A DNA stretch of 31,023 bases from a virus: the IMG/VR virus record IMGVR_UViG_3300043172_000254, positions 1 through 31,023 of that record. One strand, written 5' to 3'. Numbering within the stretch: the first letter of the stretch is position 1; every line of letters starts with the position of its first letter. The notes below the pieces were generated by a model, which ran no database searches, was not told where the DNA came from, and saw nothing but the letters and a program-made list of their open reading frames with translations. Both the position numbers and the translations under genes were made by a program. Positions 12,351 to 20,283 of the stretch are shown one piece after another.

Positions 12351-14303
12351 TTAATTATCTTTCCAAAGTTCTGAATCTATCCAAATATTATTATCTATCC
12401 ATGCCCCTGTTATTAATATCCAATCAGCACTTTCATAAGCTCCTATTTCGTGAAAGATACCATTAAATACTGAGTTCCTTAAATTATAAGAACCACCTTT
12501 GCAATAATATTTTTTAACATTTACATTATAATCTACAATCGTATTGTTAAAATATATAGAGTCTGTTAAAATACTTCCACGCAATACCCATTTAGATTGA
12601 GAAAAGTAATTAGTATATTCATCCCATACCAACCCAGACAAATATGTTGTGGCACTCACCCCACGCTGCGACCATTCTCTTGCTGTCGGAATAAGGGGAG
12701 GTAAAAAACTGCGATATAACCCATTCCACGAAAAAGCCGGAGAGTTTGGTAATGATGAAAATTCCCCGAACTTAAATTCAGTTTCAAATTGAGGAATGTA
12801 TGTCATATTAAAATTAACGCCCGTGTTATAAGGAATAGGAGGAGTTAATTTTAAAAATAAATAGTCATCATATATTCCAAATAATTTATTATAAATTTCT
12901 CCTGAACATTTTGATATATACCAGTCGCTCAGTGTTCCTGTCCCTGATGTCTGATAAGGAGCGTTTATGTTTATCGTTAAATCTCCATCAAAAGGAAGTG
13001 ATATATTTGTTATTTCAACAGTTTTAAATTCTATGTCTTTTGTGTCTTTTATTTCTATATTTTCCAGTAGTATATATGTATTTGATGCTTGCCAAATACC
13101 ATCTGCATCGAGCCAATACGTATCAACTCCATCTGATATTTTAATGGATATTCTTTGGTCTGCTAATACGTCACCGCCCGTTTTTGCTATTCCTACCTTC
13201 AAAGACAAACTCATTCTTAAATTATCAGAACCCAAAGAAGCATCATAAGTGAAATTATCAACCTTTTGAAATATATATTTTGCTGTTGGATTTGAGTAAG
13301 TGTTAAAATCTGTACTATGTTGCATCATTTTATTATCAATAACACCAATATCAACATCCATCCCATAAGTTGAACTCCACCCATTTGCTATTTTTCCAGT
13401 ACCTGATACTACAAAATCATCAAATTCAGGAGTTTCAAATATAAATCTCCTATCCATTAAATGTCTAAAGCGCATCGCATTAACTCCCGGATTAATACTT
13501 AATTCGTGAGATTGTCCTGTGAGTTTATTTAATTGTGATAGTCCTATTAATTTTAATGGATTTTCAGTTGATGCAACTATCGGACTCATATTGACAAAAT
13601 CAAACGTGCGTAATTTGAGTTCATCCTTTTGTTCCATTATTCGTACCATCCTCCACTCTCCATTTACCTGCTGTATTTCTGCCCCTAATCCTGTGCATAT
13701 ATCAGCAAGTATGTCATAATACGTCATTCCTAAATACTTCTTAGTAGGAAATGCACACTGATTCAAAGGAGTGTCATCTAATTCGGTAGTCATATAACTA
13801 TCATAAACATTAACAGCTTCGGTAAATTTTAAATCCAAATCTGTTTTAGATAATATACTACCATATAATAAAACTAACGGACTGACAGCATCGTAATCTG
13901 TATTCCAAATATAAGTTTTAAGTTCTCCTAATCCATCATTAGCAGAAATGGTTACAAAGTAAGGTGCTGAGATATATGATTCATTGTATTGATTAGGAAC
14001 TAACCATCCTACCCAAATAATATTACTGTCTTTAGTTACTGTTACCTTGCAATCTCTTTTACCTGTTACATATAAATCTATTAACGCAAAATCAGTTATT
14101 GATAATAAATCTATACTAAATTCAGAACCCCTTACGGGTTTAAATAAATTCCATTGTTCTTCTGTTTGGCTTATTTCGCCTGAATCTTCTTTTGATTTTA
14201 ATTCGGTAGCATCTCCTGAGTAATCTATAAAATCAAGATTCACTCTAATTAATAAATCAAAGTGATTTTTAAATTCTATATAATATTTAGTTCCATAGCT
14301 CAT
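12351..14303 (-). CDS. Baseplate hub / tail-tip protein (650 aa)
   Basis: This large protein follows the tape measure, where the tail-tip or baseplate hub is expected. The N-terminal 150 residues match the style of hub proteins of Bacteroidetes siphophages: short beta elements, FSIDLLSITDFALIDLYVTG, IIWVGWLVPNQYNE, then a LGMTYYDILADICTGLGAEI helix. The C-terminal half is beta-rich. The last 45 residues (GAYESADWILITGAWIDNNI...) form a tryptophan-rich patch that may contact the next protein. It overlaps the tape measure gene by ATGA. The function is inferred from position and size. Confidence 0.65.
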   Translation of the reverse strand: MSYGTKYYIEFKNHFDLLIRVNLDFIDYSGDATELKSKEDSGEISQTEEQWNLFKPVRGSEFSIDLLSITDFALIDLYVTGKRDCKVTVTKDSNIIWVGWLVPNQYNESYISAPYFVTISANDGLGELKTYIWNTDYDAVSPLVLLYGSILSKTDLDLKFTEAVNVYDSYMTTELDDTPLNQCAFPTKKYLGMTYYDILADICTGLGAEIQQVNGEWRMVRIMEQKDELKLRTFDFVNMSPIVASTENPLKLIGLSQLNKLTGQSHELSINPGVNAMRFRHLMDRRFIFETPEFDDFVVSGTGKIANGWSSTYGMDVDIGVIDNKMMQHSTDFNTYSNPTAKYIFQKVDNFTYDASLGSDNLRMSLSLKVGIAKTGGDVLADQRISIKISDGVDTYWLDADGIWQASNTYILLENIEIKDTKDIEFKTVEITNISLPFDGDLTININAPYQTSGTGTLSDWYISKCSGEIYNKLFGIYDDYLFLKLTPPIPYNTGVNFNMTYIPQFETEFKFGEFSSLPNSPAFSWNGLYRSFLPPLIPTAREWSQRGVSATTYLSGLVWDEYTNYFSQSKWVLRGSILTDSIYFNNTIVDYNVNVKKYYCKGGSYNLRNSVFNGIFHEIGAYESADWILITGAWIDNNIWIDSELWKDN

Positions 14304-16018
14304 CCTATTGTTCCCTGTCTCATTAATGTTCGTGATTGCTGTAATAACATATCAGTTCCTTTTAATACTGGTACTGTCTGCCCTTGCTCATATCTATTAT
14401 TATCATTAACACTCCAAACTCCAAATCCAGCCGGAGGATTTGAGCCTCCTGATGCACCACCACCAACACCACTGCCCGGGCCTCTGCTTGCTAATCCACT
14501 TATCGCCCCTCCTATGGCTACCAATGCTATACCTGCTGCTATTGCTGCAACCGGATTTGTAAATGCCTTTTTAAAAGCCGTCATTCCTATTCCGTATGCG
14601 ATTAACATTTTACCCATTTGTCCAAGAAAATTACCTACTGTGTCTAATATGACACTAAAAAACTCTTGAAAGCCAATATCACCAACTGCCAACCGTCCTA
14701 TCCCTTCTGCAAAAGTAGCTATCATATCTTCGACCCCAAATTCAACCATATCATTCATATCGTTCCAAAACATACCCCATTGTTCTGTTATTGGGTCCAA
14801 TCCTGTAACAAGTGATTCTAAAGAACTAAGCGTTAATTGAATTGTATCATCGTTTACAAATGGAGCGTCAAAGTCAGCATCTTGAAATTCAACAGGAGTT
14901 AATTCAGTCCCTGATAAAGATTTTGCTCTTGCTGTCCTTAATGTAGTAAGCGATTTGATTAGTTTTTCATTTGCTGCAATTTGAATGTTTACTAATTCAG
15001 TCGCGTCCCCTTGTTTTATATTGTATGAATTTAATGACTCTTTTAATACATCGGTTTCGGCTCTTAATTCACCAATGGTTTTAATATGATTTTCCTTTTC
15101 AAAAACTAAATCCTGTTCAGCTGCTATTTGATTTCTGGCGACATTAGTATCAATATCGTTTTGTTCTCTTACTAATCTTGCTGTTTCATCTGCTTGTGCT
15201 TTTAATGCTTCTGATATTGCTATCTGCACTCCTAATTGACCAGATGATAGTCCTATTAACTTTTGCCAAAATGATAATTGGTCAGATGTTAAAAGTTTCA
15301 TAGTCCCCTGCAATACTGTTAATGAAGCACTAACCGTATTCATTACAACACCACTTTCTGAAATAGCAACTTTTACATCGTCCCATTGAGCCGCTAAATT
15401 AGCAACCTTTATTGCGTTAGTGTCAATTATCTTACCAGATTCCTCCATCGAATCGGCAGCAATCTCACCAACAGCTTTTGCTATATCCGCAACTTTAGCA
15501 GACTCAAACCCAACACCCTTCAATTTTTCCCTTAATTGAATTGCTGAAATACCTAAATTATCTAAAATTAATGGAGACTTCCGCCCGATACCAGTAACAA
15601 TAGAGTTAACTAAAAAATCAACCGATTCGCCTGTTTCCTGCGCTCGCTTTGTCGCAAATTCAAAAAGACTTGCTAACTGTTCTATTGGTAATCCTAAGTT
15701 TTTGGCAGAAACAGCACGTTTCATTAACTCTAATTCGGAAACAGTGCCAGCAGTCGCCTTTTGTAAGTCCTCCATTGTTCCCTCTGGTGCAACACGCTCA
15801 AAAGCATTTCTAACACCCTCAGCAATACCACCAAGCATTACCAATTCTTTGCCAAAATTAATAATAGCACCAACAGCAAAAGCCCCGGCAATAAGCCCAC
15901 CAATTTTTGAAACACCTTTCCCAAAAGTATTAGTTTTCTTTTGCGCCTTATCAATACCTCTATTAAATTCGGTACTCTTTAATCCAAGTTTTACAAATAA
16001 ATCAGCGAGTTTAGCCAT
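14300..16018 (-). CDS. Tape measure protein (572 aa)
   Basis: It starts with a conserved tape-measure beginning (MAKLADLFVKLGLKSTEFNR, then GIDKAQKKTNTFGKGVSKIG) and a hydrophobic stretch at 39-62. Long alpha-helical segments rich in Ala, Glu and Lys follow (up to about residue 370), then a hydrophobic Gly/Ala segment (AAIAAGIALVAIGGAISGLA, about 490-510) and a glycine-rich end. The protein sets tail length; at about 1.5 angstrom per residue the ruler would give a tail of no more than about 85 nm. It lies directly after the chaperone pair and overlaps it by 8 nt. Confidence 0.88.
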   Translation of the reverse strand: MAKLADLFVKLGLKSTEFNRGIDKAQKKTNTFGKGVSKIGGLIAGAFAVGAIINFGKELVMLGGIAEGVRNAFERVAPEGTMEDLQKATAGTVSELELMKRAVSAKNLGLPIEQLASLFEFATKRAQETGESVDFLVNSIVTGIGRKSPLILDNLGISAIQLREKLKGVGFESAKVADIAKAVGEIAADSMEESGKIIDTNAIKVANLAAQWDDVKVAISESGVVMNTVSASLTVLQGTMKLLTSDQLSFWQKLIGLSSGQLGVQIAISEALKAQADETARLVREQNDIDTNVARNQIAAEQDLVFEKENHIKTIGELRAETDVLKESLNSYNIKQGDATELVNIQIAANEKLIKSLTTLRTARAKSLSGTELTPVEFQDADFDAPFVNDDTIQLTLSSLESLVTGLDPITEQWGMFWNDMNDMVEFGVEDMIATFAEGIGRLAVGDIGFQEFFSVILDTVGNFLGQMGKMLIAYGIGMTAFKKAFTNPVAAIAAGIALVAIGGAISGLASRGPGSGVGGGASGGSNPPAGFGVWSVNDNNRYEQGQTVPVLKGTDMLLQQSRTLMRQGTIG

Positions 16019-16283
16019 TGTTTGCTATTTTTTCAAATAATTTCAACTTCTCATCTATATCCATCACATTGGTATAATCAATATCTAACTTCCAAAGTTC
16101 CTGCGGTGTCTTTGCTGAAGTTCCTTTTCCCCTGTTGATGTTGTGCATTAAAGCATATAGATTGCGATGATTAGCACTGTTTAAATCCCTTCTTACAACA
16201 AAGCCCCGTATCATTGCCATTAATTCACCATTTGTCAAAGTCCAAAACGTTTCAGGCAATAACTGTAACTCCCCTAAAGCCAT
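16011..16283 (-). CDS. Tail assembly chaperone, frameshift extension (GT-like, 90 aa alone)
   Basis: The product contains ALGELQLLPETFWTLTNGEL, similar to tail-assembly chaperones that carry a FWxLTxxEL motif (gene-transfer-agent type). It probably does not start at its own ATG. The frame is open upstream to the A9 run of the preceding gene, and the joined sequence SEKALTFSEVYNMALGELQL reads as one domain. A -1 shift at 16319-16327 gives a fusion of 226 residues (124 + 102). In lambda the long form (gpGT) recruits tail tube to the tape measure while the short form coats it; the same is expected here. It overlaps the tape measure gene by 8 nt. Confidence 0.75.
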   Translation of the reverse strand: MALGELQLLPETFWTLTNGELMAMIRGFVVRRDLNSANHRNLYALMHNINRGKGTSAKTPQELWKLDIDYTNVMDIDEKLKLFEKIANNG

Positions 16284-16303
16284 ATTGTAAACTTCGCTAA
16301 ACG

Positions 16304-16690
16304 TTAATGCTTTTTCGCTTTTTTTTTACCAGGCAAACGCTTATATCCAAGTTGCTCAGAATCCTGCCAACACTTAACGATTGAATCCATTGTACTTTTA
16401 TCCGCTTCAGTTAAAGCACTTAGCAATCCTTTCTTTGAAAAATTATCTTTTAATCTTAACCCTTCCCGGTAGCTTTGCGCCCCTGCAAATAATGTTTCCA
16501 ACACAACAACTCCTTTAGGTGTATTTTTAAGCCACTCGGAATGATTAGGTAAATCAATTTTATTATTCTCTAAAATGTTGAACATAGCTCGCTGGTTAAA
16601 AGAAAAACCTATTTCCTTTTTAATCCAAAAAGCTATAAATCCAAACTTTACAGGATAAGATAATTTTACTTTTATCGTTCCGTTACGCAT
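16304..16690 (-). CDS. Tail assembly chaperone, short form (G-like, 128 aa)
   Basis: It lies between tail tube and tape measure, the fixed place of the lambda G-type chaperone. It begins with a short beta part (TIKVKLSYPVKFGFIAFW) and is then mainly helical (FNQRAMFNILENNKIDLPNH, LLSALTEADKSTMDSIVKC). It ends with a basic tail, LPGKKKAKKH, encoded by a homopolymeric A9 run where a -1 shift leads into the next ORF. The start overlaps the tail-tube stop by one base. Similarity to gene-transfer-agent tail chaperones is my reading from sequence style, not from a search. Confidence 0.75.
   Translation of the reverse strand: MRNGTIKVKLSYPVKFGFIAFWIKKEIGFSFNQRAMFNILENNKIDLPNHSEWLKNTPKGVVVLETLFAGAQSYREGLRLKDNFSKKGLLSALTEADKSTMDSIVKCWQDSEQLGYKRLPGKKKAKKH
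16319..16327 (-). promoter_or_regulatory. Programmed -1 frameshift site (A9) in the tail chaperone gene
   Basis: On the minus strand the in-frame codons GGT AAA AAA AAA GCG contain nine consecutive A, i.e. A AAA AAA heptamers. A -1 shift bypasses the stop at 16304-16306 and enters the frame of 16011-16283 without any stop between. This conserved shift between G and GT chaperones is known across long-tailed phages. Confidence 0.78.
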
Positions 16691-17118
16691 TAACTATTGG
16701 TTGTTACTGTTGTTGCTCCGTCAAATGTTAAATCGCAACTGAAAGTCAATTTGTCATTGTCCGGGCCATCGAAACTAACATTGCTTATCAATGCTGTTCC
16801 TGTAATAATCCAAGCTCCTGATTCTAAATCACCAGCGGAATCATATTCGGAAATAGTAACAGCTACTTTCGTTCCTGCTACTTCTGCCGCTTGTGCCGCT
16901 TTCCAGTTATACGCTGATTCGCTCGAATCTGTTGTTCCTATCGAACTAACTGAAACATTCTCAGCCAAACGCCCGTACTCAAAATTACTTGCTCTGCCCG
17001 ATGCTTTCGAGCTAATGTCAATAAGATTTACAACCGAGTTTATAGAAGTACTTAACTCCCCAACCATTAATTTAGTCGCAATCTTAATCTTTACTAACGT
17101 TCCTACTTTTGTACTCAT
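16690..17118 (-). CDS. Major tail tube protein, paralogue 1 (142 aa)
   Basis: A TP901-1-type tail tube protein by position and style: MSTKVGTLVKIKIATKLMVG, then NWKAAQAAEVAGTKVAVTIS, and SFDGPDNDKLTFSCDLTFDG near the end. It shares long identical blocks with the next-upstream gene (SSKASGRASNFEYGR, FDGPDNDKLTFS), so the two arose by duplication. It lacks the C-terminal domain of its partner. It lies 13 nt behind the partner's stop and one base overlaps the chaperone start. Confidence 0.8.
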   Translation of the reverse strand: MSTKVGTLVKIKIATKLMVGELSTSINSVVNLIDISSKASGRASNFEYGRLAENVSVSSIGTTDSSESAYNWKAAQAAEVAGTKVAVTISEYDSAGDLESGAWIITGTALISNVSFDGPDNDKLTFSCDLTFDGATTVTTNS

Positions 17119-17130
17119 TTTATTTAATTT

Positions 17131-17838
17131 TTATGATGCTACTGTTACTGTTATTGTCCAATCTTGCTCAGTTGAGCCGTCTGCCGCTGTTATTGTATAA
17201 ACAACAGGACTCGTAAAGTCGTTTGCTGTTGTTCCTGATACCTGAACATCGTCCGATACATCAACGACACTTAATCCAGAACCTATAAACGATGCTACTA
17301 ATGCTGTTACATTTGTGCCGTTTTCAACTTCTATTGCTACCGTGTGCGCCCCTGTGTCGATAGTTGCTGGCCCTGTTTGTTCACTCATTGAGTAACCCAA
17401 AAAGTCAGTTGCCGGATTTGTTTCAACCCTACTCGCTCCATCGAACGTTAAATCCATCGAGAAAGTTAACTTGTCGTTATCTGGCCCGTCAAAATTAACA
17501 TTGCCGATTAAGCAAGTTCCCGAAACTATAATTGCACCCGACACAACTGCACCAGCAGCATTATACTCAGTAAAAGCGGCCTCTACTTTCGTTCCTGCCA
17601 CTTGTGCCGCCTGAGCCGCTTTCCAATTATAAGTTCCGATGGTTGCGTTTGTCGATGCAATAGATGTAATGTTTAACGTTTCCGCTACTCTGCCATATTC
17701 AAAGTTACTTGCCCTACCGGAAGCCTTTGAACTGACCTCAATAAGATTAGCAACAGAAGCCATACTCAGCGAACTTTCTCCGACCATGAATATTGTACCA
17801 ATCTTGATTTTTACTAATGTACCTACTTTTGTTGCCAT
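17131..17838 (-). CDS. Major tail tube protein, paralogue 2 with Ig-like domain (235 aa)
   Basis: Residues 1-142 are the tube domain, closely similar to paralogue 1 (VGTLVKIKIGT, ASGRASNFEYGR, NWKAAQAAQVAGTKVE). Residues about 145-235 add a domain with the pattern IEVENGTNVTALVASFIGSG followed by VVYTITAADGSTEQDWTITV, typical of bacterial Ig-like repeats that decorate phage tubes and capsids. The added domain should face outward on the tail. The two genes differ in this part only, so tube rings could be plain, decorated or mixed. Confidence 0.8.
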   Translation of the reverse strand: MATKVGTLVKIKIGTIFMVGESSLSMASVANLIEVSSKASGRASNFEYGRVAETLNITSIASTNATIGTYNWKAAQAAQVAGTKVEAAFTEYNAAGAVVSGAIIVSGTCLIGNVNFDGPDNDKLTFSMDLTFDGASRVETNPATDFLGYSMSEQTGPATIDTGAHTVAIEVENGTNVTALVASFIGSGLSVVDVSDDVQVSGTTANDFTSPVVYTITAADGSTEQDWTITVTVAS

Positions 17839-17841
17839 AAT

Positions 17842-18264
17842 TTAATTATTATCTTCGATTAAAAAATTAATTCTTATTATTGTGGTGTCAACTACCTGAC
17901 TATCCATTAAGTCCTCTGTCTCGTCTGTGTCGATTAATGTTGCTTCCATTATTGCGAAGTTTCCTGTTAATGCAAACGGAACATTGTTATTTATTATCTG
18001 CTTTATCTTATCAACCGCTGTCCACATAGTTGATAAGTCGGTTAAATCTTTATATACAAGTTGAACGGATAAATCATATTCATACATAAACTGATTCTTT
18101 GGCCCGTTCTCAATATCGGTTATATCAGTAATATAAATAAAAGGATAGCTGATTGGGTTCGATGCGTCCCCTTGCGGAATCTTTGTGTAAGGTGTTAACC
18201 CTGTCGATTTCGCTGCTATCGCTGTTATTAATGCCGTTACTAATTGTGTTCTTACATCTCTCAT
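17842..18264 (-). CDS. Tail terminator / tail completion protein (140 aa)
   Basis: It sits between the HK97 gp10-like gene and the tail tube, where the tail terminator (lambda U-like, DUF3168-like) belongs. The start is helical (MRDVRTQLVTALITAIAAKS), followed by YPFIYITDITDIENGPKNQF and strands ending VDTTIIRINFLIED, an alpha-beta pattern fitting this family. It overlaps the preceding gene by ATGA. The function is to cap the tube and join it to the head. Confidence 0.65.
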   Translation of the reverse strand: MRDVRTQLVTALITAIAAKSTGLTPYTKIPQGDASNPISYPFIYITDITDIENGPKNQFMYEYDLSVQLVYKDLTDLSTMWTAVDKIKQIINNNVPFALTGNFAIMEATLIDTDETEDLMDSQVVDTTIIRINFLIEDNN

Positions 18265-18704
18265 TTAATCTTCTTATTTGCCCGTTCTGGTATCTGTCTA
18301 AAACGTTTATTTACATCAACTGTCTTTGCTGCATATTCAATAAACGAATCCATGTTCTCAATAAACTTTGCATAAATTACATTCGTTCCAAACGCCCCTT
18401 CATGCTTTTTTAAGTTAACTCCTAAAAATCTTAATCCTGTTCCTCCAGCGAAACTATAAACTCTTTTATTAGTTGCTCTTTTTGCGTGTTTCTGTTTTGG
18501 TGTTTTAACAAATAAAGAGTTTCTTAACCTCGATGTAATTATATGTTTATCCTTTTTAATTTTCCTTTGTGCAATTAATTTCATATCAAATAAAATAGCA
18601 ACGATAGCCCTGTACGTCTCTTCTGGATAGTGTTTTTCCATTAATCCGAAACGCTTGTCTAGATTCTTATGACTTATCGGGTCTAATTTAATTGTTACAC
18701 TCAT
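18261..18704 (-). CDS. HK97 gp10-like neck protein (147 aa)
   Basis: A basic protein with LVRN-type pattern of the HK97 gp10 family: helix YPEETYRAIVAILFDMKLIA (25-44), TSRLRNSLFVKTP (57-69), and VIYAKFIENMDSFIEYAAK near residue 109. These proteins connect tail and head during assembly. It lies next to the head-closure gene with no gap, and is followed by the tail terminator with a 4-nt overlap. Confidence 0.7.
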   Translation of the reverse strand: MSVTIKLDPISHKNLDKRFGLMEKHYPEETYRAIVAILFDMKLIAQRKIKKDKHIITSRLRNSLFVKTPKQKHAKRATNKRVYSFAGGTGLRFLGVNLKKHEGAFGTNVIYAKFIENMDSFIEYAAKTVDVNKRFRQIPERANKKIK

Positions 18705-19034
18705 TTAATTTGTCCTTTCGCTTGCTAATACTTTTACAACTCTTTTATTTTCGTCAATCTCTAAAATACTTGATACACTAAATGTTCTGCTTTCGTAAGT
18801 CAATGTAACCGCCTGTGTAATATTTGTTCCCTGTTCGTATCTAAATGTAAATTCATACGCTGCCTGCCCTAATTGCAGCCCGTTTAATAATACCTTACTT
18901 TGGCTCAATGGTGTCGCACTACACCATGTCGTAGTGTTCGTTGCTGCGCCCTTTGTGCTACCACCTGTTGCTGTTGGTGTACTCGCTGCATACGTTGTAT
19001 ATATAATCCTTCTATTTAGTTTACCAATTTCCAT
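18705..19034 (-). CDS. Head-closure / head-tail adaptor protein (109 aa)
   Basis: It begins MEIGKLNRRIIYTTYAAST, the typical start of SPP1 gp16-type head-tail joining proteins (MxxGxLxxRIxI). A small beta barrel follows, with FTFRYEQGTNITQAVTLTYE and an end FSVSSILEIDENKRVVKVLA. It overlaps the connector gene by one base. It closes the portal channel and provides the tail docking surface. Confidence 0.78.
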   Translation of the reverse strand: MEIGKLNRRIIYTTYAASTPTATGGSTKGAATNTTTWCSATPLSQSKVLLNGLQLGQAAYEFTFRYEQGTNITQAVTLTYESRTFSVSSILEIDENKRVVKVLASERTN

Positions 19035-19558
19035 TAATACACTTTAAACTGTTGTAAATAGTTATAAAAATTATCGGTTAATTTTACCAAACCACCCTCG
19101 AAAGTATTACCCCTCTTTTCGTATGATTCAGCGATGCACTTCAACATCGCTAATTTAACACCTGCCGGACAATTTGCTAAAGTTGTATATTTCACATACA
19201 ACCCATTATCAGTACCATCTATTGCTGTAACTCCGTTTACTTTGATTAAAAATTGAGTTAATCCGGATTTCACAAAATCAGCCGTTGCCGTTCCGTTTAC
19301 TTTTACTTCTACAATTGCATTATGATTCGGATATGGTAATTTCACCCAATTTAAAATAATATCAATATCTTCCTCGAAATATTCAATTGTTTTATCAATC
19401 AAAGCCAATCCGCTCGCTTCCTCTGCGATTTCCCGAACCTGAGTAATCAGCGAACCAATCAATGTATCTTCATCGCTAAAGTCAACCTTCAACCAGCTTT
19501 TAACTTCGGCTGCTGTAATTGGCTCTGTACTTCCTACATTTGAATATTTGATTTGCAT
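19034..19558 (-). CDS. Head-tail connector protein (HK97 gp6-like, 174 aa)
   Basis: The N-terminal helix pair is typical: EPITAAEVKSWLKVDFSDED, then TLIGSLITQVREIAEEASGL, followed by LIDKTIEYFEE. The C-terminal part has a long helix (GVKLAMLKCIAESYEKRGNT). This is the gp6 or gp15-like ring that binds the portal. It overlaps its neighbours by one base on both sides. Confidence 0.82.
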   Translation of the reverse strand: MQIKYSNVGSTEPITAAEVKSWLKVDFSDEDTLIGSLITQVREIAEEASGLALIDKTIEYFEEDIDIILNWVKLPYPNHNAIVEVKVNGTATADFVKSGLTQFLIKVNGVTAIDGTDNGLYVKYTTLANCPAGVKLAMLKCIAESYEKRGNTFEGGLVKLTDNFYNYLQQFKVY

Positions 19559-19761
19559 TACTTCATATCTTTATTGCCTATAAAATCCTGTGCTTTGTTC
19601 TTCGGACTTGTCTCAATAGCCTTGTTTTTTGGCTTTTTTGAAATAGACTTAGTTGCATATCCATTCTCTAATAGATACTTTTCATATTTTGCTGGAATAT
19701 CAGTGTAGATTTTTCCTGTTCGATATTTCCCGGCTCTCTTTACCATCATTACTTTTGCCAT
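19558..19761 (-). CDS. Small basic head-region protein (67 aa)
   Basis: This lysine-rich protein is not recognised. Residues 1-40 (VMMVKRAGKYRTGKIYTDIP, AKYEKYLLENGYA) form a short beta-helix unit, and the rest (KPKNKAIETSPKNKAQ) looks disordered. A small protein of this kind is often found between capsid and connector genes. It is the first gene after the tRNA-like element, separated from it by about 30 nt of A/T. Confidence 0.5.
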   Translation of the reverse strand: MAKVMMVKRAGKYRTGKIYTDIPAKYEKYLLENGYATKSISKKPKNKAIETSPKNKAQDFIGNKDMK

Positions 19762-19790
19762 AACTTTTATTTTAAATTAAATTAAATTGT

Positions 19791-19831
19791 GCCTACGGTG
19801 GGAATCGAACCCACCGTTTCACCATATAGGC
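19791..19831 (-). ncRNA. Miniature tRNA-like element (acceptor stem plus T-arm)
   Basis: Read on the minus strand, GCCTAT (19831-19826) pairs with GTAGGC (19796-19791), and GGTGGG pairs with CCCACC around TTCGATT. This loop matches the tRNA T-loop consensus (TTCRANY) at every position. The two stems stack as 6 + 6 = 12 bp, equal to the 7 + 5 of a real acceptor/T-arm. D-arm and anticodon arm are replaced by ten bases (ATGGTGAAAC). The 5' end lies directly after the TAA of the gene before it (19832-19834). No encoded CCA follows (A, then CAA). A degraded tRNA, an RNase P substrate, or part of an attachment site are all possible. Confidence 0.65.
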
Positions 19832-20278
19832 TTACTTATAAACGTATGTAATGTTTATTTTAGTCGTATCTCCGGTATCACCAACCCCTGCAACTCTATA
19901 ATATTTGAATGCCGGGTCTATAATCCAGTTAGCAACTAATCCATTCGTTATAGTTAATTGGTTCAGGTCTGCACCTGTCAAACTCGCAACAGGACTTGCA
20001 GTAATTACACCTCCACCAACTCCGTTAACAAACACATAGCTTGTCCCGTCATTAGAACCATATAAAGCCACCGTTCCGTCTGAAGTACCTCCTAATTGAG
20101 TGCATAGTGCTGTAATACATAAAGTATTGTATGAACCGTTTATAGTCGTTCCGATTTGGAAATTAACGGTTTCAGCACCTTGTAATGTATCTACTGTTAC
20201 GGTGTGCAAACTCCCTCTTTGAGCCATTGAAGCCATAGCGAACAATGAAACAAGTAAAACTAAAAATAACTTTTTCAT
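19832..20278 (-). CDS. Secreted-type protein beside the capsid gene (148 aa)
   Basis: A Sec signal peptide (MKKLFLVLLVSLFAMASMAQ, cleavage after Ala-Gln region at about 19-20) is followed by a beta sandwich of about 128 residues (TVDTLQGAETVNFQIGTTIN, GTSDGTVALYGSNDGTSY, ending FKYYRVAGVGDTGDTTKINI). The place, 5 nt after the major capsid gene, is where head decoration proteins usually are, and the fold style fits one. A signal peptide on such a protein is strange. The stop codon adjoins the tRNA-like element. Confidence 0.6.
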   Translation of the reverse strand: MKKLFLVLLVSLFAMASMAQRGSLHTVTVDTLQGAETVNFQIGTTINGSYNTLCITALCTQLGGTSDGTVALYGSNDGTSYVFVNGVGGGVITASPVASLTGADLNQLTITNGLVANWIIDPAFKYYRVAGVGDTGDTTKINITYVYK

Positions 20279-20283
20279 AATTT

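Noticed and set aside
14262-14669. Plus-strand proline-rich frame opposite the tape measure
   Set aside because: It mirrors the glycine-rich and Ala-rich coding of the tape measure end; composition is that of an antisense shadow.
16697-17200. Plus-strand 167-aa frame opposite the tail tube genes
   Set aside because: Antisense of a well-supported tail tube gene; no start context and no family.
19791-19831. Phage attachment site (attP) derived from a tRNA 3' end
   Set aside because: No integrase nearby, and a site within the structural operon would split it on integration; kept only as a minor alternative.
19791-19863. Complete tRNA gene on the minus strand
   Set aside because: Only acceptor and T-arm are present; the room for D- and anticodon arms is coding sequence of the neighbouring gene and does not fold accordingly.
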